64,000 nt of DNA, from assembly GCF_024494645.1 (NCBI RefSeq), contig NZ_JANHDJ010000007.1, positions 124,001-188,000 of the forward strand, in the 5' to 3' direction. Shown here piece by piece: positions 36,327 through 44,527 of this stretch (positions within the stretch are counted from its first letter, which is position 1; each line of letters opens with the position of its first letter). The notes below the pieces were generated by a model. It saw only the letters and a program-made list of their open reading frames with translations. It made no database searches and was not told the DNA's origin. This DNA is from Halohasta litorea (GTDB lineage: Archaea > Halobacteriota > Halobacteria > Halobacteriales > Haloferacaceae). The translations under genes were made by a program, and so were the position numbers.

Positions 36327-37028
36327 TTAGTCGCTGGTAACGGCGACTTCCGTCTCGGTTTCGGCCTCGGCTTCGGCCGCGGCCTCGCGTTCGGCGGCCT
36401 CCTCCTCTTCTTTTTTCGCTTTGATCTTCTTCATGCGGAAGATCTCCTCGCGTTCCTGTTCTTCGAGCTTCTGCTCGATGTACTCCTGGTTGTCGTAGAG
36501 ATCGGGCAGGAGTTTGAACTCCAGGGCGTTGACACGCCGTTTGGTGGTCTCGATCTCCGTGAGCATCTTCTTCATCGCCGTCTCGACCTCGGCGGCGAGG
36601 ATGATCGTCTCGAGCAGCTCCTCGTAGGCGTCGGCGGCCTCGTCGATCCGGGCCGACGAGCCGAGCAGTCCGTACCCCCGCTCGTCGAGGGATTTGCGGA
36701 CTTTCGAGGATTCGATCTGCGGGACGACAACCCCCATGATGTTTTTCGACTGGGTTGTGATCTCGGGGTGTGTCTGAAGTGCCGCGGCTGCGCCACGAAC
36801 GGCCACGTCGCCCTCCATCGCTCGCGCCATGTCGAGTTTCCGCTGGGCGGTCTCGTAGTTGGCATTGAGGTCTTCGCGTACGTCCTGGGCCTGATCCAGG
36901 ATGTCCATGAACTCCATGATCAGCCCGTCGCGCTTCTGTTCGAGCGTGTCGTGGCCCCGCTCGGAGAGCTCGATGCGGTCCTCGATCGCCATCAGGTTCT
37001 TCCGGGTTGGTTTGACGTCCTCGGCCAT
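36327..37028 (-). CDS. atpD: A-type ATP synthase subunit D (central stalk)
   Basis: The 233-residue protein is the coiled-coil central-stalk subunit that couples rotation of the membrane ring to the A3B3 head. It starts with [20 protein letters not shown] and has [20 protein letters not shown], a family signature, then a Lys/Glu-rich tail. In haloarchaea atpD normally closes the atp operon near atpB. Here it is about 7.5 kb away from atpB, with the bacteriorhodopsin gene 112 bases upstream on the same strand. It therefore needs its own promoter or read-through from bop. Confidence 0.95.
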   Translation of the reverse strand: MAEDVKPTRKNLMAIEDRIELSERGHDTLEQKRDGLIMEFMDILDQAQDVREDLNANYETAQRKLDMARAMEGDVAVRGAAAALQTHPEITTQSKNIMGVVVPQIESSKVRKSLDERGYGLLGSSARIDEAADAYEELLETIILAAEVETAMKKMLTEIETTKRRVNALEFKLLPDLYDNQEYIEQKLEEQEREEIFRMKKIKAKKEEEEAAEREAAAEAEAETETEVAVTSD

Positions 37029-37112
37029 CGCTTATCGGCCCCTTGTCGGGCAAGGGGGTTAATGGTTTTCAGTTTCCGTCGCGCCGACGACAGTCACGAA
37101 CCGGGACCGCTT

Positions 37113-37118
37113 AAAAAA
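37113..37118 (-). terminator. T6 run after bacteriorhodopsin
   Basis: The transcript of the bacteriorhodopsin gene meets a GC-rich stretch followed by six T residues 23-28 bases after its stop codon. Such a run is a likely archaeal terminator that would limit read-through into atpD, 85 bases further on. Confidence 0.5.
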
Positions 37119-37140
37119 GTCGGCGGGTCGGCCGCGTCGA

Positions 37141-37875
37141 TCAGTCGACGGCAGCGCTCGGCGCGGATTCGGTGTGGGCGACCTCGTCGAGGACACTGTG
37201 GCTTCGGAGCAACACGAAGCCGAAGCCGACCTTGGCGGTGAGGTCGAGCACCATGAACGCCGCCGTCTCGACGTACAGCGGGATGAGCCCGATCGTCCCC
37301 TCGGTGCCGAGGATCCAGACGACGGGGTAGGCCAGCCACAGCACGATCAGCATATTGCGGAGCGTGGTCGTCAGGCTCCGTACCGACTCGGTCTGTCTGC
37401 TGGCGGCCTCGTTGAGCGACTGGACGAGGAAGTACAGCAGGAACAACAGGAGTGCCGTACTGATTCCCCACCAGACGATCCGGATCGCGGGGGTGGCCGC
37501 CAGCGCACCGATCAGCCCCGTCACGATCATCAGCACGTCGAGGCCGACGAGCGTGTAGATCGTGTTCCGACTCGCCTGTGCGAGCAAGGCGAGATCGATC
37601 AACAGCAGCGGCGTCGTGATCAGCCAGTCGGCGTAGCGTGCCCAGTAGATGTCCAACACCTGTCCGGCGACTTCGATCTCGGCGAGCCCGAACCCGGTCG
37701 CCATCGAGAAGTAGGCGACCGCTGCTGTCGCGGGGATGAAGATAGTGAGGACGTAGAACCGCTGTTGTTCCTCATCGGAGACACCCCAGCCACGGGCGAT
37801 AAAGCCCAACATCCCGAGTGTCATCCCGATGGTGCCGATCCACAGCCATATCGACTCACTACCTGGTGTTGCCAT
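37141..37875 (-). CDS. bop: Bacteriorhodopsin (light-driven proton pump)
   Basis: The 244-residue seven-helix retinal protein keeps every key residue of bacteriorhodopsin. Helix [19 protein letters not shown] has Arg80, Asp83 (the Asp85 counter-ion), Thr87 and Asp94 (the Asp96 proton donor), with Leu at the Leu93 tuning site as in green pumps. Asp113 matches Asp115. The release-group glutamates are Glu192 and Glu203. Asp211 and retinal Lys215 ([11 protein letters not shown]) are in helix G. It should pump protons outward and feed the ATP synthase. ATG 37875 ([10 protein letters not shown]) was chosen over 37905, because it precedes helix A at the family position. No blh/brp retinal gene is in the window. 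Confidence 0.96.
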   Translation of the reverse strand: MATPGSESIWLWIGTIGMTLGMLGFIARGWGVSDEEQQRFYVLTIFIPATAAVAYFSMATGFGLAEIEVAGQVLDIYWARYADWLITTPLLLIDLALLAQASRNTIYTLVGLDVLMIVTGLIGALAATPAIRIVWWGISTALLLFLLYFLVQSLNEAASRQTESVRSLTTTLRNMLIVLWLAYPVVWILGTEGTIGLIPLYVETAAFMVLDLTAKVGFGFVLLRSHSVLDEVAHTESAPSAAVD

Positions 37876-37902
37876 ACCACATGACAGTACGGTGAGAATC
37901 GG

Positions 37903-37928
37903 CAAATAGGACTTACCTGACTAGTCAG
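37903..37928 (-). promoter_or_regulatory. bop promoter: ACTAGT palindrome (Bat-type UAS) plus TATA-like box
   Basis: A perfect 12-bp palindrome CTGACTAGTCAG is at 37917-37928, 42-53 bases before the bop ATG. Next to it toward the gene is CTATTTG (TATA-like, about 28-33 bases before the ATG). The plus-strand context ACCTGACTAGTCAG agrees well with the Halobacterium bop-regulon upstream activating sequence as I remember it (ACC..ACTAGT..GG), the site bound by or dependent on Bat. Confidence 0.65.
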
Positions 37929-37952
37929 CCACTCACTGGGGCGGGACGGAGC

Positions 37953-37968
37953 AGCCCAAAAACGGGCT
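37953..37968 (-). terminator. Hairpin with T5 loop at the end of the nucleotidyltransferase-HAD gene
   Basis: On the minus strand AGCCC-GTTTTT-GGGCT forms a five-base-pair stem with T5 in the loop and overlaps the TAG stop codon of the upstream gene. It separates that gene from the bop promoter 25 bases further on. Confidence 0.4.
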
Positions 37969-39514
37969 ACAGCTCGGTCGACTCGGCGACCGAGGCGGTC
38001 TCGACGGGATCTCCAGCAAACAGTTCACCGACAGAATCGACGACCAGCGAGGGCTGTTGGTCGGCGGTCTCGATATCCCGGCGGGTGGTCTCGCCCGACA
38101 ACACCGACACCGATCCACAGCCCAGCCGCTCGGCGAGTTCGATATCCGTCGACAGCCGATCGCCGACGATGACGACCTCCGAGGGATCATACCCCTCACG
38201 CTCCAAAACGTGGTCGACCATCCCAACCGATGGTTTGCCGAAGACGTGACTCGGCTCGCGGCCGGTGGCCGTCTCGACCAGCGCGGCGATCGACCCACAG
38301 TCGGGGACCAACCCCGCCTCGGTCGGACAGACCCTGTCGCCGTGGGCGACGAGGAACTCCGCGCCCTCGCGGATCGCAAGTGTGGCCGCGGCGACTTTCT
38401 CATAGGTGAGTTCGCGGTCGAAGCCGACAACCACGGTTTCGGGATCGGTCGCCGCTGGCTCGATTCCGGCCTCCGAGATCGCCCCGCGCATCGCCTCAGT
38501 ACCGACGACGTAGCTCGCCTCGATCCCGTTGGTCCGGAGGTAGTCGATCACGCCGTCAGTTGAGAGGATGATCTCGTCGGGGTCGGCGTCGATCCCGAGC
38601 GAGGCGAGCCGGTCGGCGTAGGTCGGTTTCCACCGAGAGGAGTTGTTCGAGAGGAAATACACGTCGACGCCTGCGGCCCTGAGTTGGTCGACGACGTCGA
38701 CAGCGCCGTCGATGGGCGTCTCGTCGAGATAGATCGTGCCGTCGAGATCGAAGAAGACCGCATCCTTCGAGCGGAGGTCGCCCAGCGACGAGAAGGTGCG
38801 GTCGGCGGCCAACAGATCGGCCTGCTCGTCGATCTCGACCCACTCGGCCCCCTCGATGTCGACCGGTTGCACGTCGTGGGAGCCCGTCTGCAACAGTTCG
38901 TCGAGAGCGAGTTCGGTCCAAGCGGTGTACTCCTCGTCGATCTCGATCCGACGGACGATCCGGTCGAACAGTTTGGCCGAGGTTACGGCCGAAAACCGGT
39001 AGCAGTCGATCGAGGTCGCGGCGGCCTCCTCAGGCGAGAAGTCCTTGGAGATCCCGTCGACTGCGCCCCCCTCGTCGACGGTGATCTTCATCGCCTCGGG
39101 ATCGTACTGCTCGGCGTCGACGGCGATCCCACTGTGGTCGTCGATTGCGGCCAGCCGCTCTATGACCTCGGGCTCGAAGACGACGTCGCCGTTGCTGAGG
39201 ACGAACGGCTCGCCAGCGACCTGCTTTCGGGCGCAGTACAGCGAGTACATATTGTCCGTGTTGGCGAAGGCCTCGTTGTGGAGCACCTCGATGTCGACCG
39301 ACAGCTCCGACGACAGACGATCACAGAGCGCTTCGATCCGATCGGCCATATAGCCAGTCACCACGTAGACGGTCTCGAAGCCCGCCGCGTCGTAGGCGCG
39401 AAGCTGGTGCTCGCCGATGGGGATCGAGTCGACTGTCACACAGGCTTTCGGCTGGTCGATCGTCAGTGGCCGGAGCCGTGAGCCGGTTCCGGCCGCCAAG
39501 ATAACTGCGTTCAT
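37967..39514 (-). CDS. Fusion: LicC-type nucleotidyltransferase + NagD-type HAD phosphatase
   Basis: This is a 515-residue two-domain protein. Residues 1-245 are a sugar/choline-phosphate nucleotidyltransferase: LAAGTGSRLRPLT (6-18), PK at 22-23, the LicC-like NEAFANTDNMYSLYCAR, and LSNGD with the metal Asp at 110. Residues about 250-500 are a HAD-IIA (NagD/AraL) phosphatase: FFDLDGTIYL (Asp256, Asp258), FLSNNSS, HVFGKPSVGM and VIVGDRLSTD. LicC-type enzymes make CDP-activated polyols or choline from CTP; HAD-IIA members remove phosphate from small phosphopolyols. Fused, and beside a CDP-glycerol transferase-family gene, it may make or regulate a CDP-polyol. The substrate is inferred, not shown. 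Confidence 0.85.
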   Translation of the reverse strand: MNAVILAAGTGSRLRPLTIDQPKACVTVDSIPIGEHQLRAYDAAGFETVYVVTGYMADRIEALCDRLSSELSVDIEVLHNEAFANTDNMYSLYCARKQVAGEPFVLSNGDVVFEPEVIERLAAIDDHSGIAVDAEQYDPEAMKITVDEGGAVDGISKDFSPEEAAATSIDCYRFSAVTSAKLFDRIVRRIEIDEEYTAWTELALDELLQTGSHDVQPVDIEGAEWVEIDEQADLLAADRTFSSLGDLRSKDAVFFDLDGTIYLDETPIDGAVDVVDQLRAAGVDVYFLSNNSSRWKPTYADRLASLGIDADPDEIILSTDGVIDYLRTNGIEASYVVGTEAMRGAISEAGIEPAATDPETVVVGFDRELTYEKVAAATLAIREGAEFLVAHGDRVCPTEAGLVPDCGSIAALVETATGREPSHVFGKPSVGMVDHVLEREGYDPSEVVIVGDRLSTDIELAERLGCGSVSVLSGETTRRDIETADQQPSLVVDSVGELFAGDPVETASVAESTEL

Positions 39515-39791
39515 GAGTTCACCACCGGGTGGATAGGGGATGGACCCAAAAGTGCGGGGCCGAATTCACGGACGACCGGACAAGTAAGCCGCAGCTACTC
39601 GGCAAAGACGGGAGCGTCTCCGTAGAGACGCCGATCCTATATATACCGAATACGGCAGGCTACGCCTGTTTGGTGACCACACGGTAGCCGGAATCCCGAC
39701 CAGCTGCCGAATGAGCACTCTCGGAGGGTGATCCAACCGAAGGCAGTCATCGCGCGCGTACGGGAAGCGGCGGAATTCGTAGCGGCGGGCC
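39515..39791. other. Structured intergenic region with TATA box and hairpins
   Basis: This 277-base gap has no gene. It has a perfect hairpin GCGTCTC-CGTA-GAGACGC (39614-39631) and CTATATATACC (39638-39648) that could be the TATA element of the minus-strand fusion gene, giving it a leader of about 100 bases beginning in the hairpin. Another foldable block lies at 39653-39709: outer stem CGGCAG/CTGCCG with an inner CAGGC-TAC-GCCTG hairpin. Confidence 0.5.
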
Positions 39792-40688
39792 CTACGGCGA
39801 AGCGTTCGGGTCGGATCGCTCGTGAGGAGGACAGACTCCTGGATAGTCGGCGATAATCCCGTCGACGCCCGCCCGTCCGAGGGCGGCAGCCTGCTGCCAC
39901 GTCGTCACCGTCCAGGCGTTGACCGCTCGGCCCTCCGCGTGGGCCAGCGCAACGAGATCGACGTCGTCGAACGAGCCCGAAACCGGGCCGTCGATCGACA
40001 GCGCCGAGCCGGTCACCATGTTCCACGGTGGGTGTATCGCCTCGACGTCGTACCGGCGGCTGAGTTCCAGTCCGGTGTCGACCGAATCGTAGAACACCGA
40101 GGCGATCGGCACCGATGGTGCAAGCTCCCGGGTCGACGCCAGTGCGCCCTCATAAAACGACGAAACCAACAGGTCGTGAGCGCCGTCGGTTGCGATATCG
40201 AGCACCCGGCCGACGAACTCCCGCCAGCGATCGGTCGCCGCCGCAAGCGTAGATTCGTCGAGCGTTTCGGCGAACCGGAGCTCCGCGCTCCCCGGGTTTT
40301 TTAATTCGATATTAACCGTACACTCGGGAGGGATTGCCGCCAGCACGTCGCTCAACAGCGGCACCGACTGGTCCGTGCCGAGCACGCTGTAGCCCGCGAT
40401 CGTGTCGTAGGACAGCTCCCAGAGGTCCGTTTCGGCAACCGATTTCGGGGCGTTGGTCAGTCGCGAGAGGTCGTCGTCGTGAAAGACGACGATCTCCCCC
40501 TCAGCGGTCGGCATCACGTCGATCTCGACAGTCGACACCTGGCCGTCGGCCACCGCGGCTTCGACTGCAGCCACCGTGTTCTCCGGGTAGACCCCGGCGA
40601 AACCGCGGTGTGCGATGCCGTTCGGTTGGGCTGCCGCCTGCTGTTCGGGCGCGGTCGTAAGCGTCCCCTGCGGGTTCCCCGATGTCAC
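39792..40688 (-). CDS. Glycerophosphodiester phosphodiesterase
   Basis: The 298-residue TIM-barrel enzyme is of the GDPD/UgpQ family, which splits glycerophosphodiesters into an alcohol and glycerol phosphate. The catalytic residues are all visible: His27-Arg28 (IAHRGF), Glu36 (YPENTVAA), Glu55 and Asp57 (VEIDV), His70 (VFHDDDL), and Glu in VNIELK. No signal peptide is present at this GTG start, so it acts inside the cell. The start is supported by a TATA-like TTTAAGTATA about 20 bases upstream. In this cluster it may turn over glycerol-phosphate polymer or lipid headgroups and recycle glycerol phosphate. Confidence 0.9.
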   Translation of the reverse strand: MTSGNPQGTLTTAPEQQAAAQPNGIAHRGFAGVYPENTVAAVEAAVADGQVSTVEIDVMPTAEGEIVVFHDDDLSRLTNAPKSVAETDLWELSYDTIAGYSVLGTDQSVPLLSDVLAAIPPECTVNIELKNPGSAELRFAETLDESTLAAATDRWREFVGRVLDIATDGAHDLLVSSFYEGALASTRELAPSVPIASVFYDSVDTGLELSRRYDVEAIHPPWNMVTGSALSIDGPVSGSFDDVDLVALAHAEGRAVNAWTVTTWQQAAALGRAGVDGIIADYPGVCPPHERSDPNASP

Positions 40689-40723
40689 TAGGGGAGCCTT
40701 CGGTGACGTATACTTAAATTTCT

Positions 40724-42058
40724 CTATCGGAACGTATCAGAGACCGTGGGTTGCATCGCGGCTGGTCGGGGATCAGCGAGGCGAGTCGGTGGCTCCGAGT
40801 CGGCGAACACGAGCCTCGAAACCGCATCGTAGACCGCCTGTGATGCGGTTCCGGGCGGGACGGGACAGAACCGCCTTCGGAGCTCTCGGCGGTCGGCCGC
40901 GTACGGGTCCTCACCACCGGTCGCGGCGTCGAGGGCTTCTGTTAGGGCCTCTTGGAGTTCGTCGGCGTCGGTCGCAATCGGGCCGGGTGTAACCGACTCG
41001 TAGGCGAAGTAGAAGCCGCGGCGCTCGGTGTACGTCGACTGATCGTACGGAAAGAAGACGATCGGCCTGTCGACCGCGAGGTAGTCGAAGAATACCGACG
41101 AGTAGTCGGTGACTAACACGTCAGCATGGGGGACCACGAGGTAGGGATCGACCGAGGCGGGCAGCCAGTGGACGTGGGAGTGGCTCTCGGCGGCGGTCAC
41201 CGGCTCGTCGGGATGGGCCTTGATGTAGAGGTGTGCCCCGCGTGCTGCGAGCAGATCGCCGACGGCGGCGGTGTCGAAGGCTTCGATGAAGGACGTACCC
41301 GCCGCGCGGTAGGTCGGCAAATAAAAGACGAGCTTGCTGTCGGTGGCCTGTGATTCGATACGGTCGAGGAGCGACGCGTCGGCGGTCAGCGTTGCGCCCT
41401 CGATATCGTTGGCAAACACGTCGGTGCGTGGATACCCCGTCACGACAAACCGGTCGGGATCGATACCGAGCCCCGACGACAGTGGCTCGATGGCCTCGGT
41501 CGACGGGGCGGTAACGAGATCAATTTCATCGGCCATAGACGCGTGACAGCGCCGAACGGGCCACGGCTGGTCGGACCACTCGGCGTCCCAGGCGATCGTC
41601 TTCAGCGGCAGGCCGTGCCAGAGTTGGACGAGCCGCGCGCCTGCGGTGCTACCCATATGAACGTCCCGAAGCCCCTGTGTGACGAACACGACGCCAGCCC
41701 GGAGCGTGAGCAGGCGGCCGCGCAACGAGTGGGCACGGTAGGCCTCGTAGCCCTGCTGTTGGAGCGTTTCAACGACAATTTCGTTTTTAGAGAGCCACAC
41801 GGGACGGATCGACGGGTCGTTGACGGCGACCCAGAGGTAGAGATATTTGGCGTTGTCGGCGAACGCCGTGCCGCCACGTGCACCAAAGACCCACAGTCGC
41901 TGGTCGCGGCTCCAAAAGCGAGCCAGTTGGCCGACGACGAGATAGACGAACCACTGCCACAACAGATCGAGGTTCGACCGCCACTGTTCGGATCGCTGCC
42001 ACACGGAATCGACCCACCCGCGAAACTGCGCGCTCAGTCGACGGAGAATGGTAGACAT
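40724..42058 (-). CDS. CDP-glycerol glycerophosphotransferase family (TagB/TagF-like)
   Basis: The 444-residue enzyme is a teichoic-acid-type polyol-phosphate polymerase or primase. It shows the family motifs WHGLPLK (147-153), FVVTGYPRTDVF, YLPTYRAAG, YIKAHPDE (278-285) and VLVTDYSSVFFDYL (314-327), including the two His and the DYSS acceptor region. The N-terminus is amphipathic with a hydrophobic stretch (LDLLWQWFVYLVVGQLARFW) that could bind the membrane. It would transfer polyol phosphate from a CDP-activated donor to a membrane acceptor. In haloarchaea the polymer and donor are unknown. It overlaps the downstream end of the isomerase gene by 25 bases, so the two are co-translated. Confidence 0.9.
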   Translation of the reverse strand: MSTILRRLSAQFRGWVDSVWQRSEQWRSNLDLLWQWFVYLVVGQLARFWSRDQRLWVFGARGGTAFADNAKYLYLWVAVNDPSIRPVWLSKNEIVVETLQQQGYEAYRAHSLRGRLLTLRAGVVFVTQGLRDVHMGSTAGARLVQLWHGLPLKTIAWDAEWSDQPWPVRRCHASMADEIDLVTAPSTEAIEPLSSGLGIDPDRFVVTGYPRTDVFANDIEGATLTADASLLDRIESQATDSKLVFYLPTYRAAGTSFIEAFDTAAVGDLLAARGAHLYIKAHPDEPVTAAESHSHVHWLPASVDPYLVVPHADVLVTDYSSVFFDYLAVDRPIVFFPYDQSTYTERRGFYFAYESVTPGPIATDADELQEALTEALDAATGGEDPYAADRRELRRRFCPVPPGTASQAVYDAVSRLVFADSEPPTRLADPRPAAMQPTVSDTFR

Positions 42059-42834
42059 GCGTCGAGTTTCTGCTTACTCAAACGCATGTAGTCCTTATCA
42101 AAGGTGTATGCCTCAACGGAGAAGGTTCCTTCCCAGTCAGTATCGAGTGCCCCAAAGATCGTCTCGAAGTCGGTCGTCCCTGAGCCGACCGGGACGTGTT
42201 CGTCGCGGGCTTGTCGGGCGTCGTTGACGTGGACGTGGGAGACCCGCTCGCGGTGCTCGTCGAGGAAGGCGGCGGTGTCGGCCGCCGAATACCCCGAGAC
42301 GCGCGCGTGGCCGGTGTCGACGGTCAGCGAGGCGTCGGTTTCGGCCAGCACCTCATCGATGGTGCGGATCGAAAACACGTCGTCCGGGAGGTTCTCCACA
42401 CAGAGTTCGATCCCGTGGGCGGTGGCGTAGGCTTCGAGCTCCCGGACTGAGGCGAGGATGCGGGGTTTGGTCCGCCGCTGGCTCCACTCGGGTTCGGTGG
42501 CGTGGGTGCTGGCGTGGAGGACGGCCTTTTCGGTCCCGAGTGCAGCGGCCGTATCCAGACAGGCCCGCAGCTCCCTGATCGAGCCCTCGCGGACCTTGTT
42601 TCGGGGGGTCCCCAAATCGAGGTCGACGAAGGGGAGATGCACCAGGCAGTCGATATCGTTTTCGGCGAGGGCGGCGGTGATCGCCTCCCGGTCGAGGCCG
42701 GTTCTCTCGGAGGCACCGTCCATATAGAGTTCGATGAAATCGTAGCCCAACTCGGCGGCCCACTGGATCGACTCCAGCGGCGTGACCGCTCCAGTGTGTG
42801 TCTGGGTCACGAACCCGACTCGTGGCGTAGTCAT
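42034..42834 (-). CDS. Sugar phosphate isomerase/epimerase family (AP_endonuc_2 TIM barrel)
   Basis: The 266-residue protein has the xylose-isomerase-like TIM barrel pattern: GFVTQTHTGAVTPLESIQWA, YDFIELYMDG, HLPFVDLDLGTP, VENLPDDVFSIRTIDEVLAE, LTVDTGHARVSGY and HVHVNDARQARDEHVPVGSG. The metal-binding Glu, Asp and His of this family can be placed in these segments. It may isomerise a sugar or polyol phosphate for the same pathway as the overlapping CDP-glycerol transferase-type gene. Its substrate is unknown. The gene starts 90 bases from the divergent glycosyltransferase. Confidence 0.85.
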   Translation of the reverse strand: MTTPRVGFVTQTHTGAVTPLESIQWAAELGYDFIELYMDGASERTGLDREAITAALAENDIDCLVHLPFVDLDLGTPRNKVREGSIRELRACLDTAAALGTEKAVLHASTHATEPEWSQRRTKPRILASVRELEAYATAHGIELCVENLPDDVFSIRTIDEVLAETDASLTVDTGHARVSGYSAADTAAFLDEHRERVSHVHVNDARQARDEHVPVGSGTTDFETIFGALDTDWEGTFSVEAYTFDKDYMRLSKQKLDACLPFSVD

Positions 42835-42924
42835 AGGTGGTTATTATAATCCCACTTACAAAGCCACTCTGGCTTGCTACCGGCGTGTCGGCATCCTTAG
42901 GAGCGATCCGACCGAAGGAATCGT

Positions 42925-43833
42925 ATGACGTGGCCGCCGACAAGTGTGATCCTGCCGACGGTGCGCCCGACCGACGTCGTCGACGAGATCGCCACCCAAC
43001 TCGCCGCCGAAGACGAACTGCTCGTCGTCTGTGATACCGAAAGCGATCCGATCGCAGGCACGGTCGACTCGTTACCTGAGGAGGTGCGGCTCGTTGTCGC
43101 CGGTGAGCCGGAGGGTTGTTCCGGAAAGGCCAACGCCATCGCCGCGGGGATGGCGGCCGCCGACAACGAGCGGCTGGTCTGGACCGACGACGACTTCCAC
43201 CATCCGCCGGAGTGGCTTGAGGACCTCCAGGAGGACTACGACCGACAGGGGCCGACAACCGAGGTGCCGTATTTCGTCGGCCGCGATCCGTTATCAAAGC
43301 TCCTGGAACCGATGTACATGATGGGCGCGACGGCAGGGTTGACACTGATCGACAAACCGTGGGGCGGCGCGGTGATCTTCGAGCGGGACGATCTCGACGA
43401 AGCGGCTTTTATAAGCGATCTCCGGCAGACAGTCAGCGACGACGGGCTGTTGGGGGCGTATCTCGACGTGACGCCGGTCAAGCGCGTCCGGCGGGTCGCG
43501 GTCGGCGGCACAGTAAGCGAGAGCCTCGAACGCAACACCCGGTTCATGCAGATCGTCCAGTACTTCTCGCCGTATCCCGTCGTGACGGTGCCGCTTTCGA
43601 CCTTTTATTTCGCGTGTTGTCTCCTGTTTCCGGTTCCGGTGGCGCTGCTGTCGACCGCGGCGATGGCGGCGGTCTATGCGTACTTCGGCGTCTTTCGGTG
43701 GACCGTCCTGTTGACGTATCCAGGACTCATCGCCCAGTTCCCGCTGTTGTTGTATGGGTTGTCCAGGAGCTTCGTCTGGGGCGGGCGGCGCTACCACTGG
43801 CCCGAGCGGTTCGAGGTGATAGTCGAGGGCTAA
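42925..43833 (+). CDS. Membrane-anchored family 2 glycosyltransferase
   Basis: The 302-residue enzyme has a GT-A fold N-terminal domain. It starts SVILPTVRPTDVVDEI, has a SGKANAIAAGM nucleotide-sugar segment and the acidic motif WTDDDFHHP (Asp88-90), then a Glu/Asp-rich acceptor region. Two to three membrane helices close it (PYPVVTVPLSTFYFACCLLF onward). It is likely to act at the cytoplasmic face with a polyprenyl or lipid acceptor. It is divergent from the isomerase gene and contributes to the same surface-polymer locus by position. No exact substrate can be given. Confidence 0.85.
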   Translation: MTWPPTSVILPTVRPTDVVDEIATQLAAEDELLVVCDTESDPIAGTVDSLPEEVRLVVAGEPEGCSGKANAIAAGMAAADNERLVWTDDDFHHPPEWLEDLQEDYDRQGPTTEVPYFVGRDPLSKLLEPMYMMGATAGLTLIDKPWGGAVIFERDDLDEAAFISDLRQTVSDDGLLGAYLDVTPVKRVRRVAVGGTVSESLERNTRFMQIVQYFSPYPVVTVPLSTFYFACCLLFPVPVALLSTAAMAAVYAYFGVFRWTVLLTYPGLIAQFPLLLYGLSRSFVWGGRRYHWPERFEVIVEG

Positions 43834-43880
43834 CGGCGGGATCAGTATCGTTATACTGTTGCTACCGAAGCAGCAAACCG

Positions 43881-44498
43881 ATGACTCACAGCCGACGACG
43901 GGTGCTGACGCTGACAGCCGCGGGCGTGGGTGGATCGCTCGCTGGCTGTCTGGGCAAGGGTTCGACCGACGAGAGTACCGACTCCGGCCTGCCGAGGGCG
44001 ACGCTGCGGACGAGTATGGGCGAGGTCGTGATCGACCTCTACGGGGACCGCGCCCCACGGACGGTCGAGAACTTCATCGGACTGGCGACGGGCGCGAAAG
44101 CGTGGACCGATCCCGAAACAGGCGAGGGGGTCGACGGCGAGGCCTTCTATCAGGACGTGCCGTTCCACCGCGTCATCGAGGGGTTCATGATTCAGACCGG
44201 AGATCCAACAGGGACCGGCCGCGGTGGACCGGGCTACCAGTTCGACGACGAGTTCCACGAGGAGTTACGCCATGACAGCGCGGGCGTGGTCTCGATGGCC
44301 AACTCGGGGCCGGACACAAACGGCTCGCAGTTCTTTATTACACTTACTGAAACCCCGCATCTCGACGATGTGCATTCGGTGTTCGGAGAGGTCACTGAGG
44401 GGATGGACATCGTTCGTGAGATCGGCAGCGTCGAGACTGATGGGAGTAATCGGCCAGTCGAACCGGTGGTTCTCGAATCGGTAGCGGTCGACGAATAA
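43881..44498 (+). CDS. Tat-exported lipoprotein cyclophilin (peptidyl-prolyl isomerase)
   Basis: The 205-residue protein has a Tat signal (SRRRVLTLTAAG) and a lipobox LAGC (Cys23), so it is exported folded and lipid-anchored outside the cell. Residues 35-200 are a cyclophilin-type PPIase: TLRTSMGEVVIDLYGDRAPR, PFHRVIEGFMIQTGDPTGTG (catalytic Arg), NGSQFFITLTETPHLDDVHS and FGEVTEGMDIV. It speeds proline isomerisation in exported proteins. The start at 43881 is set by the Tat motif. It is convergent with atpB, 29 bases apart. Confidence 0.92.
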   Translation: MTHSRRRVLTLTAAGVGGSLAGCLGKGSTDESTDSGLPRATLRTSMGEVVIDLYGDRAPRTVENFIGLATGAKAWTDPETGEGVDGEAFYQDVPFHRVIEGFMIQTGDPTGTGRGGPGYQFDDEFHEELRHDSAGVVSMANSGPDTNGSQFFITLTETPHLDDVHSVFGEVTEGMDIVREIGSVETDGSNRPVEPVVLESVAVDE

Positions 44499-44527
44499 AA
44501 GCGAAAAACCGAAAGACAGTCGGCTGC

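Noticed and set aside
37141-37875. Opsin considered as sensory rhodopsin or halorhodopsin
   Set aside because: It has the full proton-pump set (Asp83, Thr87, Asp94, two release Glu); halorhodopsin would have Thr at the counter-ion and sensory types lack the Asp96-type donor.
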